A stretch of DNA of 12,201 nucleotides from Promethearchaeota archaeon (GTDB lineage Archaea; Asgardarchaeota; Lokiarchaeia; Sigynarchaeales; SOKP01), in the NCBI GenBank assembly GCA_019057735.1, contig JAHLWV010000048.1:1-12201 (forward strand). The letters are read 5' to 3'. The notes below the pieces were generated by a model. The model did not search any database and was not told the origin of the DNA. It saw only the letters and a program-made list of their open reading frames with translations. Shown piece after piece: positions 6,904 through 12,201 of this stretch; position 1 is the first letter of the stretch; each line of letters begins with the position of its first letter. Both the position numbers and the translations under genes were made by a program.

Positions 6904-8040
6904 ATGACAAAAGCAATTATACTATCGGGAGGATATGGAACCCGGTTACGACCATTATCATGCATTATACCAAAATCTTTAATGCCAATCGTCAACAAGC
7001 CTGTTATGGAGCGACAAATTCTTCTCTTAAAATCAGCAGGGGTTAAAGAAATCGTTTTGGCTGTGAGCGTAATGGATGATATTGTAAAAAATTATTTTAA
7101 AGATGGTTCCCAGTTAGGAGTTAGAATAAACTATACCGACGAAAAACATCCTTTGGGAACTGCAGGGGCAGTTAAAATAGCTGAACCCTATTTGGAAAAG
7201 GAAAATTTCTTCATGATAAACGGGGATGTGATCTTAAACTGTAATCTAAAAGGAATGCTTAAATTTCATACAGCTAACAAAGGTATTGGAACTATTGCTG
7301 GAAAGGTTGTTGACGATCCTTCACGTTATGGCGTGTTAATAGAAAATGAGAGTACTCACCAGATATTGGAATTCCTAGAAAAAGACGAATATTCTCCTCC
7401 AAACGGAAAGATTGTACCCATGCCAATTAATGCAGGAGTCTATCTATTAGAACCCGAAATTTTTACTTATATTGAACCAGATAAAAAAGTATCAATAGAG
7501 AGACAAGTATTTCCTATTGTAGCAAAAAAGGAACAACTATATTATTATCAAATAAGTGGTGTATGGAAAGATATTGGAAAGCCATACGATTTACTCGAAG
7601 GTAATATGATTCTAATGGTGGATTTAATGAAAAATTTAGAACCTAATGTTGAGAATTTAATAGACCAATCTGCTGACATCCACCTTAGCTCAAAAATTTA
7701 TTCACCGTGTACTATAGGTGAAAATGTGATAATTCATGGTGATTGTAAAATCGGTCCGAATGTAATAATAGGAAATAATGTATTTATTGAAAGCAATGTT
7801 GAACTCCGAGATAGCGTAATCTATAACGAATCGTATATCTCAAAGAATGTTAAGATCGAAAAGGCCATTATCGCCGATAATTGCCACATTCAAGAAAATG
7901 TAACGTTAAAGGGAAATAATGAAAACCTCGTAATTTTAGCCTCACATGTGGAAGTGCTAAAAAATCTCGAAATTTTAGCGCCTAAAACTATTTCGTTAAC
8001 AGTGTGTCACCACGAGGTGTTAAAGGAAAGTATGAAATAA
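6904..8040 (+). CDS. Sugar-1-phosphate nucleotidylyltransferase, GDP-mannose pyrophosphorylase-like
   Basis: The 378-residue protein joins an N-terminal nucleotidyltransferase domain to a C-terminal left-handed beta-helix. It opens with KAIILSGGYGTRLRPLS (3-19), where the GGxGTRL loop binds the nucleotide, followed by IPKSLMPI (22-29) with Lys24. MINGDVI (104-110) holds the metal-binding Asp108, FLEK (157-160) the sugar-contact lysine, and MPINAGVYLLEP (173-184) and GVWKDIGKPYDLLEGN (219-234) complete the active site. The D-I-G-x-P-x-D-L/F form is typical of mannose-1-phosphate guanylyltransferases. Hexapeptide-like repeats (IGENVII, IGPNVII, ISKNVKI) run from about 265 to 340. The likely reaction is mannose-1-phosphate plus GTP to GDP-mannose for glycan or lipid glycosylation; glucose-1-phosphate or an amino-sugar substrate remains possible. 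The next gene starts 3 bases after its stop, so they are almost certainly co-transcribed. Confidence 0.9.
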   Translation: MTKAIILSGGYGTRLRPLSCIIPKSLMPIVNKPVMERQILLLKSAGVKEIVLAVSVMDDIVKNYFKDGSQLGVRINYTDEKHPLGTAGAVKIAEPYLEKENFFMINGDVILNCNLKGMLKFHTANKGIGTIAGKVVDDPSRYGVLIENESTHQILEFLEKDEYSPPNGKIVPMPINAGVYLLEPEIFTYIEPDKKVSIERQVFPIVAKKEQLYYYQISGVWKDIGKPYDLLEGNMILMVDLMKNLEPNVENLIDQSADIHLSSKIYSPCTIGENVIIHGDCKIGPNVIIGNNVFIESNVELRDSVIYNESYISKNVKIEKAIIADNCHIQENVTLKGNNENLVILASHVEVLKNLEILAPKTISLTVCHHEVLKESMK

Positions 8041-8043
8041 GTT

Positions 8044-8847
8044 ATGAATGACCCTCCAACACCAGAGAGCATTTACTCTAAATATGTTGATAAAAAGATA
8101 GGAACGAAACAGGCTCTAAAATTATTTGAATCCATTATTAACAAGAGTAACAATGAGAAAACCAGAGTAAATGTGTTAGAGTACATCGGTAAATTAACTG
8201 TTGATGACGAATTAGCCTTCAACATTATCGAAAATTGCTTAATTTCTGACGAATCACCCCTCGTTAAATTTGGTGCTGCGAAAACTTTAATCCATTACTT
8301 TGCTGAACGTGATATAAAACCGTTACTATGGGCAATAGATAATGAAAATTCAATTTATTTTCTTAAAAATCTAATCGACTTATTAGAAACTCGAGATAAT
8401 CTCAAATTTGAACAAATTCGGAAAAGAATTAATAAAAAAATAATAACTCAATATAAATTAAATTCATTCGACGCGAAATTCATCCTAGATATTGAATATC
8501 TTGATTTTATGAAATTTCATGCCAGTTTTAATAATTTCCTCGAGAAATTTGAATTATCTGAAGCAGATAAACAAACTATACTTAAAGAAAATACTGAAAT
8601 TGGAAATAAGGGCTTAGGTAGAGTTAAGAAAGCTGAGGGAGGTTTTATATTAAGTTTAATTCTCACGGATCTTAAGGAAATTCCTTCTTCAATATGTAAC
8701 TTAAGGTATTTGCAGGAATTGGAAATCTCCAATTGCAAAATAGAAAAATATCCCGAAAAATGTCCGAATCTCTTGTCACTAAAACATATTAAATTCATAA
8801 ATAATACAATAGATAAAATTCCTAGCTGGATTAGATATAACAGTTAA
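8044..8847 (+). CDS. HEAT-like repeat plus leucine-rich repeat protein
   Basis: The 267-residue protein has no enzymatic motif. Residues about 1-40 form a charged helical start. Residues 38-118 are paired helices with HEAT or armadillo-type spacing (VLEYIGKL, SPLVKFGAAKTLIHYF, IKPLLWAI). Residues 120-190 are a charged helical linker. Residues 200-264 contain about three leucine-rich repeats, seen in LTDLKEIPSSICNLRYLQEL, SNCKIEKYPEKCPNLLSL and NNTIDKIPSWI, with the I-P-x-x-I/C-x-N-L spacing of the Ras-suppressor-like or bacterial class. The combination suggests a cytoplasmic protein-binding scaffold. HEAT and LRR proteins are abundant in Asgard archaea. The start codon lies 3 bases after the nucleotidylyltransferase stop, with translation probably coupled, so the protein may bind or regulate that enzyme or a partner in the same pathway; that link is inferred only from position. 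Confidence 0.85.
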   Translation: MNDPPTPESIYSKYVDKKIGTKQALKLFESIINKSNNEKTRVNVLEYIGKLTVDDELAFNIIENCLISDESPLVKFGAAKTLIHYFAERDIKPLLWAIDNENSIYFLKNLIDLLETRDNLKFEQIRKRINKKIITQYKLNSFDAKFILDIEYLDFMKFHASFNNFLEKFELSEADKQTILKENTEIGNKGLGRVKKAEGGFILSLILTDLKEIPSSICNLRYLQELEISNCKIEKYPEKCPNLLSLKHIKFINNTIDKIPSWIRYNS

Positions 8848-8868
8848 AAGAATTATGGAGCAAATAAA

Positions 8869-9156
8869 ATGGAAGATTTGAAGGAAAAGAGTTTAAAAAT
8901 ATATACCGCAATTTTTCAAGGAGAAAAATCTGTCGAACTTGACGAGGTTCAATACTCAATAAAGAAATTTTCAAGCGGAATTAAATATGTGGATTTATTT
9001 GGGTATCGTTTTATAGAACAGAATAAAAACAAAAAATCAGAATGGGGAAAAAAAGCCCGAGAGGGTCATAAAATAATGTGGATAATTAAAGGAAGGAGAT
9101 ATCTTTCTCAAATATTAGATGGAGAATATTCTGATTTAAAGAAAAAATCCTCTTAA
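8869..9156 (+). CDS. Small basic protein of unknown function
   Basis: This is a 95-residue protein that I do not recognise. GGAG at 8857-8860, eight bases before the ATG, is a clear Shine-Dalgarno sequence, and the gene starts 21 bases after the HEAT/LRR stop, so it is probably the last gene of that operon. The sequence alternates polar and aromatic residues in what look like beta strands (YSIKKFSSGIKYVDLFGYRF, about 29-48). A strongly basic segment follows (WGKKAREGHKIMWIIKGRRY, about 59-78), and the tail is lysine-rich. There is no signal peptide, membrane segment or metal-binding cluster. The basic aromatic patch suggests nucleic-acid or acidic-protein binding, but this is speculative. The Shine-Dalgarno sequence and protein-like composition make it a real gene. 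Confidence 0.7.
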   Translation: MEDLKEKSLKIYTAIFQGEKSVELDEVQYSIKKFSSGIKYVDLFGYRFIEQNKNKKSEWGKKAREGHKIMWIIKGRRYLSQILDGEYSDLKKKSS

Positions 9157-9496
9157 AATTATTTCACTCTTAAAAAAATACATTTTTCTATACAATCTCT
9201 GAAGTAATTAAACTAATTATAGTAGGAATTAAAGAACTTCATGTATGCATCCAATATAGCTTTTCCGACAATAATTCCGAAAAAAAAGAAGAATAGATGA
9301 AGACCTGAAGACATTAATCGCATTAATAATGGGATACAATTCCCATTTAATATTTTAAAGTGATACAGAATCACATTAAATAACAATACTCAGAAATCTA
9401 AATCTGTAAATAATGGACCCCCGATTATTTTTAATTGAAGTTAACTATTTTGTAATTGTAAGAACATAAAAATAAATTAAAATGGAGAATTGAAAG
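9157..9496. other. Gene-poor 340-base stretch containing a series of hairpins
   Basis: No start-codon ORF longer than about 20 codons is visible. The first part (9157-9298) is AT-rich without clear structure. A tandem 8-base near-repeat (GAAGACCT/GAAGACAT) lies at 9299-9314. The section 9313-9430 holds the hairpins listed separately. The last part contains A/T-rich sequence and the GGAG ribosome-binding site (9484-9487) of the next ORF. It may be a 3' untranslated region, a 5' leader of the next gene, or a small RNA gene. No tRNA cloverleaf is recognisable. Confidence 0.5.
9313..9430. repeat. Consecutive hairpins (candidate structured RNA)
   Basis: Hairpin 1: ATTAA-TA-ATGGGA (9322-9334), loop TACAAT, TCCCAT-TTAAT (9341-9351), giving eleven pairs with one 2-base bulge. 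Hairpin 2: TTTAA-A-GTGAT (9354-9364), loop ACAGA, ATCAC-A-TTAAA (9370-9380), giving ten pairs with one A-A mismatch. Hairpin 3: AAATAAT (9408-9414), loop GGACCCCCG, ATTATTT (9424-9430), giving seven pairs. Hairpins 1 and 2 are almost adjacent and share GATACA at the same place. An extra ATTAAT-CGC-ATTAAT palindrome lies at 9313-9327 and overlaps the first arm. The stems are read directly from the sequence; that they form an RNA is inference, and the strand is undecided. Confidence 0.45.
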
Positions 9497-9688
9497 ATGA
9501 TGGGTGAATTAATAGAAAATCATGTTGATTATTATGAATTCTTGAGTGTCATTCACGAAATATCGAAAAAATCACAGTCAATACAGAAAGGTTATATAAA
9601 AAAAGTCTACCAGAATTACGATTCGAGTTTATATCGCAAAAAATTAGAGAAACAAATAGCGGAACTCGATGAATTAATTGTTAAATAA
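9497..9688 (+). CDS. Short helical protein of unknown function
   Basis: The 63-residue frame has GGAG at 9484-9487, nine bases before the ATG at 9497 (a second ATG follows at 9500). Its composition is charged and helix-forming, with a Glu/Lys/Ile pattern in the last third (KKLEKQIAELDELIVK) that could form a short coiled coil. Tyrosines cluster in the middle (GYIKKVYQNYDSSLY). No family is recognised. It follows the hairpin region and is followed directly by a T-rich terminator, which fits a small independent gene. A chance ORF cannot be excluded at this size, but the ribosome-binding site argues for it being real. Confidence 0.55.
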   Translation: MMGELIENHVDYYEFLSVIHEISKKSQSIQKGYIKKVYQNYDSSLYRKKLEKQIAELDELIVK

Positions 9689-9696
9689 ATTACCTA

Positions 9697-9716
9697 TTTA
9701 TTTTTTAAATTTTTTT
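9697..9716 (+). terminator. T-rich terminator after the 63-residue ORF
   Basis: A TTTA-T6-AAA-T7 stretch begins nine bases after the stop codon. It matches the U-rich tracts that end transcription in archaea and lies in the convergent gap before the CYTH gene. Confidence 0.45.
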
Positions 9717-9727
9717 CTTATTACTTT

Positions 9728-9791
9728 AACCGCAATCAACTAAAAAACAAAATGAGCTACTTATTCGATTAGTTAAGGTTATCTAACGGTT
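9728..9791. repeat. Nested inverted repeat between convergent genes
   Basis: The outer arms are AACCG (9728-9732) and CGGTT (9787-9791); the inner arms are AACTAA (9738-9743) and TTAGTT (9769-9774). The two arm pairs are separated by unequal internal loops. It lies just beyond the stop of the minus-strand CYTH gene and could form in its 3' untranslated region. The arms are short and chance is a real possibility. Confidence 0.25.
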
Positions 9792-9796
9792 CCATT

Positions 9797-10408
9797 TTAT
9801 TCCATATCTAATTTTTTCATCACTAACTCTAAATATGATGTTCTGATCGATACTTCCTTCTTAAAACCGAAATTTTCTAAGAATTGGAAGAGAACATCTT
9901 TAGCTCTCTCGACTTTGTCAATATTTTCAGCTAATATTTCGACTTCTATGAAATATTGTTCCAAAATTGGCAAATAATCGATTAAAGCTTCTATCTCTGT
10001 GTCCTGAAATTTGAAATCATACAGTTCCCTATCTTTAATGACAGTTAATACTTCTCGGAACCCTAATATTTTGAGAAGTTTTTTCATATCTTCAATTTCA
10101 TTTATTTTTACTTCGATTTCTTCTCTTGTTTTGGTTGTTACATCGATTTTTTTACCTTTATAAGTTATAAAATAGTTGGATTTTTGAGGTATCGTTTTTT
10201 CATGCCTATTAAATTCGATAGACTTTCTTAATCTTAATGCTTCATCAGTCTGTTTAAAATCTCTTAACCCTTTTGGCATGTTAAAATAAGTATCCTCATG
10301 ATGTAAAGAAAGTTTGTAAATACCATTAAAATCTTTGAACTTTCTCCGTATAAGGTTTGGATCGGAAATCTTGACTTTAATCTCAACTTCTATCATAGTG
10401 CTTCTCAT
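9797..10408 (-). CDS. CYTH-domain protein (CyaB/thiamine-triphosphatase superfamily)
   Basis: The 203-residue protein is a single CYTH triphosphate-tunnel domain. The signature E-x-E-x-K is EVEIK (7-11), followed by EDTYFN (38-43), ALRLRK (57-62), YKGKK (83-87), REEIEVK (95-101), IKDRELY (124-130), IEALIDYL (139-146), FIEVEI (153-158) and TSYLEL (190-195). These alternating basic and acidic residues line the tunnel that holds a triphosphate and metal ions. Family members are class IV adenylate cyclases, thiamine triphosphatases or inorganic triphosphatases; in archaea a triphosphatase role is often presumed, and the sequence does not decide. ATG 10408 has a TATA-like box about 26 bases upstream; ATG 10396 (199 residues, starting MIEVEIK) fits the family start better and is the alternative. 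The gene appears to stand alone. Confidence 0.88.
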   Translation of the reverse strand: MRSTMIEVEIKVKISDPNLIRRKFKDFNGIYKLSLHHEDTYFNMPKGLRDFKQTDEALRLRKSIEFNRHEKTIPQKSNYFITYKGKKIDVTTKTREEIEVKINEIEDMKKLLKILGFREVLTVIKDRELYDFKFQDTEIEALIDYLPILEQYFIEVEILAENIDKVERAKDVLFQFLENFGFKKEVSIRTSYLELVMKKLDME

Positions 10409-10429
10409 TTTTCTGTTAATCAGTAATTG

Positions 10430-10440
10430 AATAAATAATA
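10430..10440 (-). promoter_or_regulatory. TATA-like box for the CYTH gene
   Basis: On the minus strand TATTATTTATT is centred about 26 bases upstream of ATG 10408, with a purine-rich GAGGAG (a possible BRE) just before it. The spacing fits a nearly leaderless transcript. Confidence 0.35.
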
Positions 10441-10534
10441 ATACTCCTCTTTCCTATTAATTTTTTAGTTAGAGAAAGCTTTAAAATGTTAGCTATAATG
10501 ACATCAATTTAAGTGTTTAAATATAAAGTAAAAG

Positions 10535-10545
10535 AAAAAAAAAAA
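10535..10545 (-). terminator. T11 terminator downstream of the surface-protein gene
   Basis: Eleven consecutive A on the plus strand are eleven T on the minus strand, starting 49 bases beyond the stop codon at 10594 and followed by CTTTTACTTT. This is the strongest archaeal-type U-tract in the window. Confidence 0.5.
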
Positions 10546-10593
10546 CCTCATATCTAAAAGGTGATAAAGGTAATTTATTGGGTTTTTGATTTA

Positions 10594-12129
10594 TTATCCT
10601 GATTTGCGAACAATTTTGCGTTTTTTGGCAAAAAGTAATCCAAAAATGCTTAGTACAGTAATTACCAAGAAAGTGTCTCCAAATGGAATTCCTCCTGGAT
10701 ATGTACTGGTAATAGTCACCGTTATTGTACCTGAAGCAGTATTTCCACTATCATCGGTTAAAGTGATGGTAAAGTTATAAACACCTGGGGCAAATTCGTT
10801 AGGGATCTCATAGTTTATTGGGCTATGGCTTGTCCAAGTAATCGGGCCTACAACTATACCTATCCCCACCATTTCGATCGTATATGTGTCTGGAAATATA
10901 TCAGTTGCTATCCACCAAATGGCCAAGTCGGTATATCCAACCTCAGTAGTGATATCGTTTGAGCTAGAAAATATGACTGGATCAGTTGTATCTTCGGCTG
11001 TAAATGTTACGCTGTCAGTTATAGAATTATCGTAGTCGTCCGTGAAGTTGACTATGTAGATATAAGCGCCCACTGTAAAACCGTCCGGGATGTTGTAGGT
11101 AATTACTAATCCTGACGTCCAGTTAGTAGGTCCTACTACTATTCCTGTTCCTTGCAATTCGATTGTATAATTATATGGGTGCACATCGGTTGCTTTCCAA
11201 GACAAGCTCTGTCCTGTATATCCGAATTCTACGGTTAAGTCGTTCGGAATACTCGTTAATATTGGAGCATTTTCAACTGTAAGCGTAACGTTGTCAACTA
11301 TAGAATTTCCATAATCGTCTGTGAAGTTAACCATATAAATATAAGATCCTAGGTTAAATCCATCGGGAATGTTATATACCGCCGGGGAATTATTTATCCA
11401 AGGTGTTGAGGGAACTACTATACCAGTTCCTATTAGTTCGATCGTATAATTATCTGGATTCGTATCAGTTGCGGTCCACGACAGACTCTGCCCTGTATAT
11501 CCCTCTACCACATTGAAATTGCTCGGAACATTTGATAATATCGGATCTTCCATGTCTACCCTTTTTCGAACTTGAATGACTGCCAAACCAAAAGCTCCAT
11601 CTGCTATGTATGCATAATCTCCACTCACGTAAATTCCCCTTGTATCATGAAGTGAGGGTCCGTAGACAGGTAATCCGGGATTAGTTGGGTCGGAAATGTC
11701 AATAACCGCCAAGCCAACCATATCATCAGCGATATAAGCATAATCTCCGCTCACATAAACACCATGCGCTCTTCCGGTCGTGTTTTCGTAGATGGGTGTT
11801 CCGGGATTTGTCGGGTCAGAAATGTCAATGACCGCTAAACCAGCCGTATCATCCGCTAAATAGGCGTAGTTACCGCTCACATGAACGTCCCATGCATTTC
11901 CATTCGTAGCTTCGTAAACTGGCGTTCCCAGGTTGGTAGGGTCGGAAATATTGATGACCGCTAATCCAAAACTACCATCTGCAACATAGGCGTAATCTCC
12001 GCTCACATAAACATCATATGCGTTTGAAGACAGAGCTTTGTGAACGGGCGCTCCCGGATTGGTTGGGTCGGAAATATTGATAGCCACCAAACCTATACTA
12101 GCCCCAAAAAAACATGAAAAGAGCAACAC
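10594..12129 (-). CDS. LVIVD-repeat and Ig-like surface protein with C-terminal membrane anchor (N-terminus missing)
   Basis: The open frame gives 511 residues starting at a GTG (12129), but this is not a credible natural start: the first visible residues already lie inside a repeat, so the N-terminus and any signal peptide are lost. Residues 1-188 are LVIVD repeats of 42 residues (126 bases), each with YVSGDYAYxAD and GLAVIxISDPTNPG; the last ends in GLAVIQVRKR. LVIVD repeats are thought to form a beta-propeller. Residues about 196-475 are three Ig-like repeats of 91-93 residues, with GYTGQSLSW, YTIE, GIVV, YxIPDGF and NFTDD motifs. The C-terminus has PGGIPFGDT, one membrane helix (about 486-501) and a basic tail, KKRKIVRK. 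Nine N-x-S/T sequons are present (116, 227, 246, 268, 280, 320, 336, 361, 452). It is probably an anchored, glycosylated surface protein for adhesion or protein binding. Confidence 0.85.
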   Translation of the reverse strand: MLLFSCFFGASIGLVAINISDPTNPGAPVHKALSSNAYDVYVSGDYAYVADGSFGLAVINISDPTNLGTPVYEATNGNAWDVHVSGNYAYLADDTAGLAVIDISDPTNPGTPIYENTTGRAHGVYVSGDYAYIADDMVGLAVIDISDPTNPGLPVYGPSLHDTRGIYVSGDYAYIADGAFGLAVIQVRKRVDMEDPILSNVPSNFNVVEGYTGQSLSWTATDTNPDNYTIELIGTGIVVPSTPWINNSPAVYNIPDGFNLGSYIYMVNFTDDYGNSIVDNVTLTVENAPILTSIPNDLTVEFGYTGQSLSWKATDVHPYNYTIELQGTGIVVGPTNWTSGLVITYNIPDGFTVGAYIYIVNFTDDYDNSITDSVTFTAEDTTDPVIFSSSNDITTEVGYTDLAIWWIATDIFPDTYTIEMVGIGIVVGPITWTSHSPINYEIPNEFAPGVYNFTITLTDDSGNTASGTITVTITSTYPGGIPFGDTFLVITVLSIFGLLFAKKRKIVRKSG

Positions 12130-12201
12130 ATAATAATTATTATTTCCTTAACACATACAGTCAGAAACGGGAGGTCAGGGGGGGGTTGGGGCGGAAATAT
12201 T
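11566..12201 (-). repeat. Tandem 126-base repeats encoding LVIVD units
   Basis: The same DNA motif (plus-strand GGGTCGGAAAT and near matches) recurs every 126 bases, and the coding units are similar at the DNA level, which points to recent duplication or homogenisation. The unit running to the window edge is 123 bases long and contains two in-frame stop codons. Tandem identity of this kind makes the region prone to assembly errors. Confidence 0.8.
12130..12201 (-). pseudogene. Degraded LVIVD repeat at the window edge
   Basis: Read in the frame of the surface protein, the minus strand begins N-I-S-A-P-T-P-P, stop (12175-12177), P-P-V, and later has a second stop (12148-12150). The normal unit is N-I-S-D-P-T-N-P-G-T-P-V. 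Homopolymer C runs replace the mixed bases of the intact units. The frame and spacing of the repeat are kept, so this is either a decayed repeat or, more likely, low-quality bases at a contig end. Confidence 0.55.

Noticed and set aside
8517..8798. Minus-strand frame of 93 codons
   Set aside because: It is antisense to the leucine-rich repeat part of the HEAT/LRR gene, whose protein pattern is clear.
9174..9296. Open stretch without ATG reading EVIKLIIVGIKEL and onward, and an overlapping 19-codon ATG frame at 9241
   Set aside because: Protein-like at first sight, but there is no usual start codon or ribosome-binding site, and the length is within chance for AT-rich DNA.
9391..9406. CAGA/TCTG as an additional hairpin in the series
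   Set aside because: Only four base pairs with an 8-base loop; not distinguishable from chance.
9313..9430. Possible CRISPR or tRNA from the hairpin series
   Set aside because: There are only two to three dissimilar stems with no constant repeat-spacer length, and no cloverleaf arms, T-loop or anticodon pattern.
10586..10780. Plus-strand frame of 64 codons
   Set aside because: It is antisense to the C-terminal anchor and last Ig repeat of the surface protein.

Overview
The window is AT-rich DNA with compact genes on both strands and no introns. It most resembles an archaeon, and the gene content fits the Asgard group, particularly Lokiarchaeia-type genomes. The evidence is TATA-like boxes about 26 bases upstream of several start codons (a leaderless-transcript pattern), a protein joining HEAT-like and leucine-rich repeats, a small CxHx6CxxC zinc-knuckle protein, and an LVIVD-repeat surface protein with a C-terminal membrane anchor. 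This placement is inference from gene style; no ribosomal RNA or other marker gene is present.

Layout. 1-65 is the tail of a plus-strand gene. A small two-helix membrane protein (113-361) converges on a tRNA-dihydrouridine synthase (358-1344, minus). A 167-residue protein (1489-1992, plus) looks like the non-catalytic alpha/beta domain of GH20-type glycosidases without its catalytic barrel, and it converges on a full alpha-glucan phosphorylase (2033-3754, minus). A zinc-knuckle protein with a low-complexity tail follows (3952-4323, minus). Next come a two-domain SIS sugar isomerase or deaminase (4419-5510, plus) and a 12-helix MFS exporter (5577-6836, plus). A probable three-gene operon (6904-9156, plus) encodes a sugar-1-phosphate nucleotidylyltransferase of the GDP-mannose pyrophosphorylase type, a HEAT/LRR protein and an unknown 95-residue protein. 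A 340-base gene-poor stretch (9157-9496) carries consecutive hairpins and leads into a 63-residue ORF. A CYTH-domain protein (9797-10408, minus) and a large repetitive surface protein (10594 to the window edge, minus) close the window.

How the genes fit together. Much of the window concerns sugars: glucan phosphorolysis, amino-sugar phosphate isomerisation, nucleotide-sugar synthesis, a glycosidase-like domain, and a surface protein rich in N-glycosylation sequons. This is compatible with storage-glucan turnover and surface glycosylation, but the genes lie on opposite strands with their own promoters, so only 6904-9156 is a convincing operon.

Most worth a second look: the orphan glycosidase-associated domain, the hairpin series at 9313-9430, the overlapping inverted repeats upstream of the phosphorylase, the nucleotidylyltransferase-HEAT/LRR-unknown operon, and the last ~70 bases, where an LVIVD repeat is recognisable in frame but broken by stop codons and homopolymers, which suggests a degraded contig end or a decayed repeat.
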